Both the position numbers and the translations under genes were made by a program. The notes beneath the pieces were generated by a model that saw only the letters and a program-made list of their open reading frames with translations, was not told where the DNA came from and searched no databases. Shown here one piece after another: positions 21,331-33,061 of a DNA stretch of 60,000 bases. Within the stretch, counting starts at the first letter, position 1. Each line of letters starts with the position of its first letter. The stretch is from Adiantum capillus-veneris (Eukaryota > Streptophyta > Polypodiopsida > Polypodiales > Pteridaceae): the NCBI GenBank assembly GCA_014529385.2, contig CM043969.1, positions 18,152,446 through 18,212,445 on the forward strand, written 5' to 3'.

Positions 21331-23357
21331 TGCAGAGGACTTGGAAGGTGCTCTTCTTTAGAAATAACTTGGTCCTGGGAGGGAGAAGCTTTCAAAATAA
21401 ATAAATTCTTGTATGCACACAATTAATTACGAGATGTTTCTACCTAAAGAAAACCTAAAAAGCAAGGAACCTTCAGCTATTTGCGAGAAACTTTGTCGTA
21501 GCCCAATTCAAGAGGATATTGTGTGTGAAAGCACAAAGCTGAAGAATGGAAACATGGACTAAGTTGTATCAATGGCTCAGGCTAGTGAATTGTACACCTC
21601 TTTTTGTAGAAATGTTGTCCCCTCAAAGCACATGTATTGTTTGAGGTTCATTGTACAATCTGTGTTGAGTTAAATCACAATTGGGAGCATGTCTTTTTTT
21701 ATATAAAAGATGAATGCACAAACATCGAAGAAGCCATTGAAATATAAAAGGATTTTAGATGACAATGCATTGAATACCAACCATCCCCAATCACTTGTGA
21801 ACTTTTCCTTCCTTTTTTGACAAATTTAGTCAGCTTATAGTTCAAGCTTATGCAAAGTAAATAACTTGAGGATAAATGTAGATAAGTAAACAATTTTTGT
21901 GGATCATTAGATTTGAACTACATTGAATAATCTAATGCTTTGAACATAAATTACATCAAACGAGTACTTCATGCGTCCATCCTATCCATGTCATCAAGTA
22001 AATGACATCTTAGTTTCTACATAACCAAGATTCCCCAATTGATTCTCTGCATAGCCATAAATTGACTTTGATGACTTGCTTCTACAGGTATATTTTGTTT
22101 CATAGGTGCTTTTGGATATAACTTTCCTAGGTTTAGAGGTGCAAGGATAATTTATAGGTTATTCACAGTTTCAAAGCTTTGTAGCATGTTTATCTACTGT
22201 GGGATGTGTATGAGCATTGATTATTTTATGGTCTACACGTATTTCTATGCGTGAGCACTTTTGACTGCAATTGAGCTCTTTTGATGGCAGTTTATCCCCG
22301 CAAAGATTGGTTTATGCATACATCTCTATTGACGCTTATTTATGCACAAGTCCTTATCTTAGTAATGATTACTCCACTTATGTATTAGGAGACTTTGTGG
22401 CCTTTTTTGCCCATAAGAAAAGGTAGAGAGAGAAAATGCTTTTCATTTTTGAAAATGTGAACAAGAAATTTAAAAACCCAAAATTGTGGGGGGGAAATCC
22501 ACTTTTTTACTGGGTGCACAAAATGCTACTTTTCGGGGCCTACATGTAGTGTCATTTGCAAATCTCTCAAGAATGTGTCCCTGTCCCAAAATTTATCCCT
22601 CTCACTGCACCATTTTTCTCTATTGGTCCAGATTTCAAGTTCCCCCCTACTCATTCTATTCTTTCTCTACACGTTTCTCTGCACCATATCCAACCCATCA
22701 TCTTTCCCATATCCAAACTTTGATCATGAATCCTGTTAAGAGCAGCATCTATCATGTCCATGTTAAGTTAGAAGATGAATATTCCCCTCTCCAAAAAAGA
22801 AATAGGTTTTGTGAATTTCCTCCTTTTTCCATTGAAGAAACGAGATCAAAGGGAAAGAAGCACATTGGCTTATGGACGTATGGTAGATTGTATCCCATAG
22901 ACTCGAGCACCAAATGCACCCCACCACTTTTCAAATTCTCTTCATTGATGAGATTTGTAGGAGATGGTATGAAAGGACTATGAGGATATACACAAAACCT
23001 TGCCACAAAGAGGGACATTCTTGAGTTGGAAAACCATTTGCTACTATAGTTCAAGGATTGTTTTAATCATAGGCTTCAAGAATGCAAGGAAAAGGTTGTT
23101 AACCTGCAATCATTGCTAAATACGGTCAAAAAAAAGAGGACAGAGCTTGGGCTTAGACAACGACAAATGAAGTTGAAGAATATTGAGAGTCTCAAGGGAG
23201 GAGATGGAGGCTGCAAAACAGAAGAATTAAAGCAGTAAGGTAAAATTGATTTATTTTTCACATTGGTGTATTTGTCTTGCAATTTGGTATCTTTGGATGC
23301 TATAATCTTTGTGTTTACCTCACATCCTTAGTTTAGCCAGGCTGTTAACTAGGAAAC
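21331..23357. other. No gene recognised
   Basis: Only short open frames. An open stretch at 22486-22983 (165 codons, Ser/Phe-rich) has no motif I recognise and lies in low-complexity sequence. Confidence 0.4.
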
Positions 23358-25207
23358 ATGGGAGGTGCATCACAATCATTTTGTGAAGTGATTCCACCTA
23401 TTCTTTCTGGCAACATATTGGATGAAAGTAGATCTAAGAAGGCTAGGAACAAATGCATCAACGGTTTTTTGCAGACTTCTACCTTGGAAAAGGATGAAGT
23501 TCAAGGCTCTATGGACAAAGCTGGAATCAGTAGGTCGGGTTACCAAAAGTTTTTCAAAATCATGAATAAAAAGCTGAAGCAGTTAAGAGTGAAAGGCTGC
23601 TTGCTACCAAAGCCATCAGTTGCTCAACAAGCAAGGCTCAAAATTCATTCTACGATCATGGACATGCTTGGAGAGCCTTCCATATCAATGACATATATCT
23701 TGATAAGAAGAAAGATCTCAATTTTAACTCTTTCAAGAATGTGTTCTTTGACTTGAGAACTTTGCCGAGGGCAATAATAAAATTCTATGATCTTCAACAT
23801 ATTAAGGTGATGGGCAAGTCATTTTTGTGATCAAATTAGATGAAAGGTAAATTGTGAAGAATAGAATGTGTGAGAGAGTATCAATAACCCTCATGAATAG
23901 AGCTCTTAATACCATAAAGGGAAAAAAAAAACCTAAAAATATTATTGTGCAGTCAAAGAACAACATTTGGTAGTTGGGTGCTTTTGAGGTTGATAGTGAG
24001 GAATTTAATGTGTTAGATTGGGTATTCCATCACACTAGTATCCCTGCAATAATCAAAGCCCAAGAGGCAGGGGAGGAGTTAGATGTTGAGGGTTTTGGTA
24101 GGTACACATTACAATGGCACATGTGGAGAGACCTAAAGACACTAAAGTGTATGTCCAATGTGTCAAAGGGTGCCAATGCGAAAGAACATGTATCTACTGC
24201 ATGGGTGTAGGAAAGGAACGGAATCTTACTAATTGGAACAAAACCCTAGATAGACACTCTAAAGATCCAAGCTTTTAAGCTATTTTAAATATTTCCCTTT
24301 GTCCATCTGTGCACATTGCATGCACTATGTATAATCGTTGATAAGATTGTGCACCTTTACATAGGATTTTCATGGAAATTATAACGTTTATCAACCAGAG
24401 AAACTTCCATAATAAGTATTGAAAGGGTATTGTTTGATATTGGACTTCATGGGGGGAATGTGGTGATTGAGTCAGAAGTCACTTGGTAAAAATAATGTTC
24501 CTAGGAAAGCTTCTATTGGTGGGGTAAAGTTCAAGTCTTTCTTAGGATTCCATGGAAGGCTCTACAGAATGTTGTAAAGGACCATGGAGTTGATGGCACA
24601 ACAAGAAACAAGAAGGAAAAATTGTGAGAAACCTTGAATGGAGTCTTCTCTTACTGTGATAACAGTCATTGGGGAAAGAATGACCTCTCCAGCTTCAAGA
24701 AAGAGTTGAATAGATTCAAGAAAGCTATGACAAATGCTTCGATCTCATAGCACTTCACACACTACATGGTAATAATTTTGAATTCTTATTCTGTTGATTT
24801 TCTTCAATACATGTATAAGTGGCTAAAGAAATTCTCTCATTTTTGCAGTATATTATCTACAATCAAACTTCTTAGTTTGTAAAGAAATATTGAAGCTTGT
24901 CAATCTAGTTTACTCAAGGTATAGAGAAATCTCACTACCCAAGTTCAAACACACTAGACATGGTGGAGGAGCTTAAAAAGTGAATAGTGTGCTTGAAGTA
25001 TTTCAATGGTTTTACAGACAATTGTGGCACATAACAAGATCACAAGAAGCCAAAAAAATATTAAACAATTTTGATATTGCTACAGCTATACAGAGGAGTA
25101 TACAAAAAAGGAAAGATACATATAGTAGGTCATTTGAAAGTGAAAGGTTTTTACAATGGCTTTCCACTATAGAGAGTGGCAAGGCAGCAAATGGCAAGGA
25201 TCAGTAG
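23358..25207 (+). pseudogene. Broken remnant of an unrecognised protein-coding element
   Basis: Several plus-strand open stretches in changing frames look like pieces of one decayed protein. 23358-23756 includes AGISRSGYQKFFKIMNKKL and GCLLPKPSVAQQ. 23974-24210 reads MGAFEVDSEEFNVLDWVFH and GRYTLQWHMWRDLKTL. Just after it a Cys-rich stretch (QCVKGCQCERTCIYC) is followed by a block like LHALCTIVDKIVHLYI. 24980-25207 is a Lys-rich helical segment with WLSTIESG. I recognise no catalytic domain and give no function. Order and spacing suggest a large multi-domain coding region now interrupted by stops and frameshifts. A transposon or other mobile-element origin is possible but unproven. Confidence 0.35.
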
Positions 25208-25906
25208 TGTCTGCTTGAGCCAACATCAAGCTTTTCATTTTCACCCTCCACTTCAAGTACTCCTACTTCTTGTAACCCTGCAACTGCTTGCTCATGTCAC
25301 CAAAAGATGTAAGGACATAACTAGACATAGTGCCATAGTATACACTTCTTAATCCCATAAATCTTGGAGCAAATCCAAAAACTATAATGGCTTCTTGCTT
25401 TTCAAGAAGTATGATTTTTTCCACTCCATGTTGTGTTGGATGTGAACTTACCACCCTTGACAGAGCCAGTTTGCAAGTATGGGGAGAGTGGGTAATTGAG
25501 AAACCTTCCTATGGTAGATAGCTATTCTCTTCTTATTGACCTTCCCAATGTAACGATGAACCTTCTTCCAATGTCAACTTGGAGTAATGTCAACTTCTTG
25601 GAGCCTGTGCTCTTTGTCAAAGTACTTGCTTTAAAAATATCGTAATTTGTGCAAAATCAAATTTTGCCTAGATATTTGTTCATTACTATGTATAAAAGAG
25701 GTTGCACCGAAACAACATTTTCTACTTATTTTTCTTGGGATTCCCTTTGAGCAACTACTTCTTCCTCTCCACCTCATTTCTTCTACCGTTTTGGATACTC
25801 CATAATTCTTGACACTATATTCAATTCTATATGCCTTAGAAGCTCAATTTGAAGAAGATTTTTGACATTCACACTGACTACTATTCAATTTCCTCTTCAA
25901 AGGATG

Positions 25907-26238
25907 TGTCCCCCTTGCGCAAAAATAGAGTAGTCGACGAAAGCATGTCTGACTACTCTATTTTTGCGCAAGGGGGACATAGTTCCTCAAAAGAAAGATG
26001 TTTCCTCCTTGTGCAAAATATGTATAGATGGAGGCTTATCCAACTACGCATATTTCGCATAGGGAGGACACTTGTTAAAATAAAAATTTGTCAAAAAATA
26101 TGTGCCAAAGGTTTGTGAGAAAAATGAATATGTGTCTTCCTTGCACAATTTTTTTCATAACAAAACATGTGTCCTCCTTGCGTGAGAACAAAGTAGTCGG
26201 GAAATCTTTTGACCACTGTATTTTTGTGCAAGGGAGAC
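25907..26238. repeat. Cluster of three hairpins built from one arm sequence
   Basis: Hairpin 1 has perfect 29-bp arms at 25907-25935 and 25951-25979 around a 15-base loop. Hairpin 2 has arms at 25999-26027 and 26044-26072, with about three quarters of positions pairing. Hairpin 3 has arms at 26171-26198 and 26211-26238, similarly imperfect. All arms derive from one pattern beginning GTCCCCCTTGCGCAAAAA. A further unpaired half-arm lies near 26134. Intervals between left arms are about 90 bases or fewer. Confidence 0.85.
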
Positions 26239-26316
26239 ACTAATTATTTTGAAGCTTATACTCAAATATAGTGTTGTGCTATATTTTCTCTTAATTTGTA
26301 GGTGTGAGCTCTAGTT

Positions 26317-26968
26317 ATGTCAAGGACTAAAAAAATTGCAAGGAAGGTCCATAGAGAAGATATCAAACCAGGAGATGTCAAAGGAGCACTTGATGAGCTA
26401 GATAAAGGTGATAGCTCAAAGGAAGATAAAGGTGCTCCATCCTCAAAGAAACCAACCAAAAAGGGAGTTGAGGGTCCCCACCTGCAAAGAAAATGATATT
26501 TCCTCAGAAGGTGAGATGTTTGAGGGAGATTAGGAGAGCAAAAATGGCCCTTACATTACAATTCTTAGGTTACCTTTTCACATGCTCTCTTGGCAAGTAA
26601 CAAAGCAGTTTAAAATTGATATGAGATGGACAAGAGGTGCCTTGGACTATATACAAGAGGCTGCAAAAAACTTTTTAGTTGAGCTCTTTCAAGATGCATA
26701 CATATGTGCATCCCAGTCTCATAGAGTCACCCTTATGGACAAAGATATGATTATCTTGAGGAGATTAAGGTATAGATTTGGTAAAATTCTTGAACCAGTA
26801 CCTCTACAAGATAAGAAAACCTTCAACATCCTCAACATACCTCCATCGAAAAAGACAAAAGAGCTTGAAGTGGTGATTAAGGAGACCATAGAGAAGGAGG
26901 AAGATGTTGTGGAAGAAGGGGAGAAGATGATAGTTGATAGGGAGGAGCTAGAAACAAAAGAAGCTTAG
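26317..26968 (+). pseudogene. Divergent histone H3 (CENH3-like) relic with acidic C-terminal extension
   Basis: Three consecutive frames together follow histone H3. The N-terminal tail from ATG 26317 reads MSRTKKIARK (H3: MARTKQTARK). The alphaN region at about 26480-26560 reads KKMIFPQKVRCLREIRR. The histone fold at 26560-26800 includes LRLPFHM, DMRWTRGALDYIQEAAK, FLVELFQDAYICA, SHRVTLMDKD and RRLRYRF. Two apparent one-base deletions (near 26470 and between IRR and LPF) separate the frames, and the first frame stops at 26494-26496. RWT, QEAA and RVTLM are residues typical of plant CENH3 rather than canonical H3, although loop 1 has the canonical length. About 50 further residues, rich in Glu and Lys, follow before the stop at 26968. 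As written it cannot encode a whole histone, unless the breaks are sequencing errors. Confidence 0.75.
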
Positions 26969-27613
26969 GGAGATTGAAGCTCAACTCCCTTCATTGTATA
27001 AAAATGTCAATCCCGATGGCTTCAGGGTGGATGCCTTCTTAGAAAATGACCTTCTTCAAAGAAATATTATATTTCCCTAGATGTTGAGTCTGTTGACATC
27101 TGTTAAAGACTGGAAAAAAGAGATAATGACTTTAATGTCGCGGCATCTTTGAGGTTTTCTTTCACACCCAACTCCTTGCATTTGAGGAATTTTATTGACA
27201 ATTAATAACTGTTCTTTGTTTTTTTTTTTTAACTATTGATGCATGATTATAAGTTAGATGTCCAACTTAAAGTGGAGGTGGTTGATCCAACCATTTCTCA
27301 CTTTTTTAAGGACCATTTTTAGACAAGCCCTTCTAATGGAGGATTCATGAAAATTTTGACCTTCATACGACATAAAAAATGCCTTAAGAAGGGCATATGT
27401 ATAGGGAATTCTATTGCATTGTACAAGCAGCCAAAAAAATAACTATTTCATTTGATATCTTGATTCCATGTCTTTGTCAATTGACCCATCCTATTGGCAT
27501 GGACGTTATGTGTGGCACATCAAGGACAACGTTGATCCATATTATCACTACATGCATTGTTGTAAGTAGTCTCAGAGATCATCCATCAACCATATGATGG
27601 GAGACTAGGGATT
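26969..27613. other. Unrecognised sequence left of the Copia insertion
   Basis: Short open stretches such as NVNPDGFRVDAFLEND and FTPNSLHLRNFIDN hint at further decayed coding sequence continuing from the H3-like relic, but no family is recognised. The sequence is interrupted at 27613 by the Copia insertion and may resume at 32648. Confidence 0.3.
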
Positions 27614-27839
27614 TGTTGGAATTAGGGTTGCGGGAAAATACACACGGCTTGGAGAAGACGAGGGAAGCTCAAGGCACACAACAGAGAGTGTATTACTTAG
27701 TGTGCAATGGAAAGATAGATAGCCCTAGAGTGATGGGCGTATATACAATGCACGGGGGGGAAACCTCCTAAAGAGGAAAAACATGCCCCGACGGTCCTAG
27801 TGTGTTCACACACATCACTACCACATGTATATGGTAACA
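27614..27839 (-). repeat. Copia 3' LTR
   Basis: 226 bp. The minus strand starts TGTTACCATATACATGTGG and ends CCTAATTCCAACA. The polypurine tract CACAGGGGGATT (minus strand) lies just outside at 27840-27851. Confidence 0.92.
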
Positions 27840-27917
27840 AATCCCCCTGTGGGAGTGATGCGATGAACGAGGGTTGGCACAAAGAGTAAAGGGAAGTGCC
27901 ATGCCCTCAGAACAAGA

Positions 27918-30900
27918 TTAGTCCACAAAGGGGAGCAAGCCCAAAGCTTTGTGGAAAGCTTCGAATTTCTCATGAGACAATGCCTTTGTGAAAGATCTGC
28001 AAGGTTGTCCTGTGTTGGCACATAAGCCAAGCTGATCTCTCATGTTGAGAGCCTCTCCCTGACATAGCGGTAATGCACCTCAATGTGCTTTATGCGAGCA
28101 TGAAAAACGAGGTTCCTCGCAACTGCCAATGCACTCTAACAGTAAGTGTAGATGATGTTGGCAATGTCTTGTCCAACACCCAAATCAGCCATAAGGCGTC
28201 TAAGCCATACACACTCAATCGTAGGTGTGAAGACTGCCTTGTACTCAGCCTCACAACTCGAAGTGGCCACAGTAGGTAGCTTCTTGCTCAACCATGAAAT
28301 ACGTGAACTGCCAAGCATAAAACAAAAACCACTTGTGGACACTTGTGTGTCATAACAACCAGCCCAATCTGAGTCCGAAAAAGCATGTAAATCTGTCGGC
28401 AATGATCCCCCCTTGGGATAAAACAAGCCAAGATGTAAAGTCCACTCAAGTAGCAAAAAATCCTCTTGACTGACAGCCAATGATTAGACCCTGGGCTATG
28501 CATAAATCTGTTGATCTATGAAACTGCAAACTGAATATCCGGCCTCCTGTTGCATACATAAATGAGGCAGCCAACATTAGTTTGGTAAAGAGTGACATCA
28601 GTAGGATCACCAGCATCATGTAGACTCAACTTCAAACCTGTTTCCATGGGAGTGGCAATAGGTTTGCAATACTCAAGTCCAAACTTACATAGCAATGTCT
28701 CTATGTAACTTTTCTGACACAAGGCAATACCACCATCACACTGCTTAAATTGTATACCCAAGTAATTATGCAACAGCCCCAAATCTTTCATCTTGAAAGT
28801 AGCATTCAAATCAGTCTTAAATTCAGCAATATGTGCCTCATTGGAACCACTGATCAGCAAATCATCCAATGAAGAACAACAATGAGAAGTACATCGCCTT
28901 CACGCTTTGAACTGTTACGAAAGCCTCGTTTGACCAAATGAGTGTCAGATTTCTCATACCAAGTACGAGGAGATTGCTTCAATCCATAAAAAGCCTTTTT
29001 ACATCTGCACACTTTGTCCTCTTGTCCTTTCTTGCAAAATCACGTGGCTGCGTTACATTACTTCCTCAAAAATGTCACCATTCAAGAAAGTAGTAACAAT
29101 ATCGGATTGATGTACATCCCAACCAAAATGAGCTGCCAATGCACATAGAAAACGAACAGTAGTCATACGACAAGTGGGATCAAAAGTTTCTTCATAATCT
29201 ATGCCTTTCTGCTGTGCATAGCCTTTTGCAACAAGTCAAGCCTTATGGCGATCAACCTCACCATCCGGCTTGCGTTTCAACTTGTAAACCCACTTTGTAC
29301 CAATGGAATTTTTACCATGAGGCAAATCACATAAAGTCCATGTGTCATTTTCTATAAGTGCATCATATTTTGATTGCATGGCAGTCATCCAATTTTTTAA
29401 ATTATGTGCTCCATCAAAAGATAGAGGTTCCTCTATATCGCATAAGCTAGACACACCCAAAGCATAACAATCTGATGCATAAGAGGCATGGTGAGAACCT
29501 GAACGAGTACGACTAGACAAAGGTGCATCCAATTTACTGTCACTCAAAGTGTGCACCAGCCATTTTGGCATACCTCTAGCCTGCTCATATCAGCCCTTTC
29601 CTCATCAAGTACATCATGTACATCTGCATCAGAAATAGGCTAATCTGTAACATTTTCAAAAACCTCCATAGGCTCTACATTTGCCTCATTAAAATTTACA
29701 TTCAAACTTCCACCACTGAATGAGGCAATAAACTATCATAAATGTCATGTGAGCTTACATTACTATCTCTAGTACATGACAGCAAAGGCTGAACAGAATC
29801 TTCCACAAACACAACATAACATGAGACCAAATACGCTTTGTTTGTGGATGGTACAACTTATAACCTTTGCTTTCAGCACTATAACCAACAAAATTACATT
29901 TGACAACCTTATCATCCAATTTTTTGCGCTACGCTTGTGGCACTAAACCATAAACCAAATAGCCAAAAACACGCATGTGCTCAATAGATGGCTTTCTATC
30001 ATGACATGCTTCATATGGAGTCATAGACTGCAACGCTTTCTAGGACAGCTATTGAGTACATAAGTGGCACACATGACAGGCCTCGAGCCAAAACGAATGT
30101 GGTAAAGCTTGACTCTTGACCATACATCGTGTCATTTCTGTAAGAGACGTGTTTTACCTCGCAGCAAAACCATTTTGCTGAGGTGTATACGGCACTGTAC
30201 ATTGGTTTTTTATCCCACGACTAGCCAAAAATGCATTAAATTCATGAGACATATATTCCCCCCCTCGCTCGGAACGGAGCGTGCCCATAGTACATTTCGA
30301 GACATTTTCAGCCATAGCAAGAAATTGCTTGAAGCACGTAAACACTTCGGACTTAGCTTTCAACGATATACCCATGCATGCTGGAGTAATCATCAATGAA
30401 AATCACTAAGTACAAGTAATTTTCCAAGGACGGAGTTTGCATAGGCCCACAAACATCACTATAAGATGCAATCTGCATGTAGCACGAACTGACCCGTCCT
30501 TTGCAAACTTAGCAGACTTCATTTTACCTAAAATACATCCTTCACAAACATGTTTGACAGGTGCTTCAAGAGGCGGCAAAGAAGCAACCATATCAGATTT
30601 CTGCAAACGCAGAAAACTCGAAAAATTCAGATGACCAAAACATGCATGCCACAGTTTTGCATCTGAAACAGCCCTTGAATCTTCAACTGCATTTGCAAAA
30701 TTTTGTCCACACTTGTCATACAAAGTGAGCTTATACAGCCCACGACACAAAAGGCCAGATGCAAGAATTTCATCACCAAAACTAAGATCATGAATTGTAC
30801 ATCTGTCATCCAAAAATTTGACGGCGAGACCAAGTCTAGCAAGTGCAGATACAGACAAAGGTTCTTTTTTATCTCAGGTACATACAATGCATCAACAAAT

Positions 30901-32141
30901 ATGAAATAATTGCCATCTGCAGCAGTAAGCACAATCTTTCCAACTCCTTGAACAGGATAAGAGGCATTGTTGGCACAAGTCACCGTATTCCCATGAGGGA
31001 CAGACTCAATAGAGGTAAACAAATCACGATGTGAGGTAATGTTCTTTGTAGCACCATTGTCAAAATACCACACATGTGAATCTGCAGCAACTAACATACA
31101 TGCATCATGGACAATAGGATCATAAGTGCACTCTGCACTAAATGCCCATTCTGCATCAACATCAGCATGACAATCTCCTTTGACAGAAGAATCTACAATC
31201 GTTGCACTTGTATTGGACCCTGTCATGGATCCAGCCTCTTTTACCTTCAATTTCGGACACTGCTTGATCAAGTGATCATTAGCTTTACAATAATGGCAAC
31301 GCATCTTCTTTTTGCCCTTATCACCAGAATTGCCAGACAAAGTGCTGCCAACAGAAGCATTAGGAACAGATGTTTTGCCACTCACACCAGAACCATAAGA
31401 AGTGGTTACATTGATGTTCCCACCTTTTCTTTGAGTTGCAATAAAAGCATGTTCAACTGCACGCTGCCTAATCCTGTTTTTTCTGGGAAAGTGACTCTTG
31501 CAACACCAATGTGCATAATGCATCAAACTTGACAACCTCAAGATTTCCTTGGGCCATAAGTCTCCAAGTACTAGCAAAAGTCTGGTAAGAATCTGGCAAA
31601 CCATTAAGAACAGTCTGCACAAGTGAACTGTCAGAAATGACTTCTCCTGCAGAAATTAGTTGTTGATTAACATCCTTGAAACCAGCAAGGAAAGTGTCCA
31701 TTTCATCTCCTCATGCATAATCTTCAATTCAAGATCTTTACACAGCAAAGCAATTTTAGCCATTGCAGCTTGCATAAAGACATGCTAGAATAAACCAAGC
31801 CTGTTTTGCAGATTTTGCTAAACGGATATGAGGAGTGATAGTGCGCTTCACAAACAATGCAATCAATGCATGAGCCTGCGCATCTCTTACATCCCAACGA
31901 GCCTACTCAGCCTAGGCAAAACAGCTTTGATAGTAGCAACCCTGGCAACAAAACCTGGAGCATCCTCAACATCGCCTTCATCCACAGTACTAGGACGTAC
32001 ATCAATGCACTGCACAATGCTCCAAACTCCCTTTGACATAAGTACATGTTGCATCATGGAAGCCCACATAGGGTAATTGTCCCCATCCAATCTTTCCTCA
32101 GTAGCAAACATCTTGAACACATCTGTGTTGTTGTCAGCCAT
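27918..32141 (-). pseudogene. Copia gag-pol polyprotein, broken
   Basis: Gag starts at the ATG at 32141 (MADNNTDVFKMFA), just inside the primer-binding site. Domains follow in Copia order: gag core (about 31470-31700), a CCHC zinc knuckle C-H-Y-C...H....C (about 31290), protease with DNGATKNIT in place of the usual D-S/T-G core (about 31060), the pre-integrase His/Cys motif with WHACFGHLNF and HVCEGCILGK (about 30540-30640), integrase core ending CTVPYTPQQNG (about 30190), reverse transcriptase with WVYKLKRKPDGE (about 29260) and a damaged YVDD reading as MDDLLISGS (about 28850), RNase H with FSDSDWAGC and SSCEAEYKA (about 28250-28380), and a C-terminal end at the stop 27918-27920. Several frameshifts and stops separate these blocks, so the element is not autonomous now. 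Confidence 0.9.
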
Positions 32142-32407
32142 GGAAAATGCATGCACCTGATGTGAAAACTGTCCGAAATGAGGAGAAAGCGAGTGAGACC
32201 AACACGTGCTATATAGCACAACCCGCAGTAGACTGTATGGAACCTTTATGCAATAATTGACACTGACAGAAATTCTGCACAAAATGACAAAATTGCTTGT
32301 GCAGACCTGGCTCTGGTGAAAATGGAGGTCGAAATGAGCCCGAATTAGAAATCGGAGAAAGTGAGCAGGCGTGTGCTGTCGTGACTAAGCTCGGGAGGAC
32401 GTAACCT

Positions 32408-32419
32408 GCTCTGATACCA
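32408..32419 (-). promoter_or_regulatory. Copia primer-binding site
   Basis: The minus strand reads TGGTATCAGAGC, complementary to the initiator-Met tRNA 3' end, two bases inside the 5' LTR. Confidence 0.9.
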
Positions 32420-32421
32420 AT

Positions 32422-32647
32422 TGTTGGAATTAGGGTTGCGAAAAAACACACACAGCTTGGAGAAGACGAAGGAAGCTCAAGGCACACAATAAAGAGTGTA
32501 TTACTCAGTGTGCAATGGAAAGATAGATAGCCCTAGAGTGATGGGCGTATATACAATGCACGGGGAAAAACCCTCCTAAAGAGGAGGAAAATGTTCCGAC
32601 GGTCCTAGTGTGTTCACACACATCACTTCCACATGTATATGGTAACA
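32422..32647 (-). repeat. Copia 5' LTR
   Basis: 226 bp, the same termini as 27614-27839. Differences cluster in the A/G-rich stretches. The Copia promoter would lie here, reading leftwards. Confidence 0.92.
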
Positions 32648-32862
32648 GGATCAACCCTCCATCATCCGGCAAACCGTCCTCCCTCCATCATCCGGCAAAC
32701 CATCCTTTGATGCTCTTGTTGCCTAGTGTAAGGGGAATGTCCAGATTAAGTTTTGGGGGGTGGGTCGGTAGGAACAATAACTAGAGGGTTGGCCGACTAA
32801 AATAGCAAGCATCTCCATTCAAAAGATAACATTGGTTGTACTAGTGTGGTCGGCGGCCTTCG

Positions 32863-32867
<5 letters not shown>
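32648..32867. other. Spacer between Copia element and DUF1995 gene
   Basis: A short repeated block CCTCCATCATCCGGCAAACC occurs twice near 32656-32703. No gene is seen. It may continue the sequence interrupted at 27613. Confidence 0.35.

Positions 32868-32899
<32 letters not shown>
32868..32899 (+). repeat. (CT)n tract in the DUF1995 promoter region
   Basis: About 32 bases of CT, 165-195 bases upstream of the DUF1995 start codon. CT-rich tracts are common in plant core promoters and 5' leaders. A regulatory role here is inference. Confidence 0.8.
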
Positions 32900-32900
<1 letters not shown>

Positions 32901-32969
32901 CGTGTGAGCATTGTCCTCACTGTAGCCGGATAAAGGAAATTGCGACAAGTGGCACTGGAAAACCGGTCT

Positions 32970-33061
32970 CCTTAATATATAGTATAGATAGCTCCATTGA
33001 GACTCGTTACATAGCTCCATTGAGACCGCTATATATAGCTCCATCCAAAAAAAACCATGCA
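32970..33061 (+). promoter_or_regulatory. Likely core promoter and 5' leader of the DUF1995 gene
   Basis: A TATA-like TTAATATATAG lies at 32972-32982, about 80 bases before the start codon. A second TATATATA at 33030-33037 is probably too close to the ATG. ATAGCTCCAT occurs three times at 32988, 33011 and 33035, a 23-24 base tandem pattern. The transcription start cannot be fixed from sequence alone. Confidence 0.45.

Larger units (their letters stand above)
27614..32647 (-). mobile_element. Ty1/Copia LTR retrotransposon (complete layout, decayed)
   Basis: The element is 5.0 kb with 226-bp LTRs at both ends, a Met-tRNA primer-binding site, a gag-pol in the order gag, protease, integrase, reverse transcriptase, RNase H, and a polypurine tract next to the 3' LTR. 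The five bases outside are GGATT on the left and GGATC on the right, a target duplication with one mismatch. The LTRs differ at roughly 18 positions by eye (about 92% identical), so the insertion is not recent. It lies in already decayed sequence between the H3-like relic and the DUF1995 gene. Confidence 0.9.

Noticed and set aside
22486-22983. 165-codon plus-strand open frame as a gene
   Set aside because: No motif, no splice or promoter context, and biased Phe/Ser composition; not enough support.
25907-26238. CRISPR-like array
   Set aside because: The repeats are inverted arms of hairpins with irregular spacing, not direct repeats with unique spacers, and the context is a plant nuclear genome.
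32846-33061. 72 extra codons upstream of the DUF1995 start in the same frame
   Set aside because: They consist of Ser-Leu repeats from (CT)n and leader repeats, and precede a better start followed by a transit-peptide-like region.
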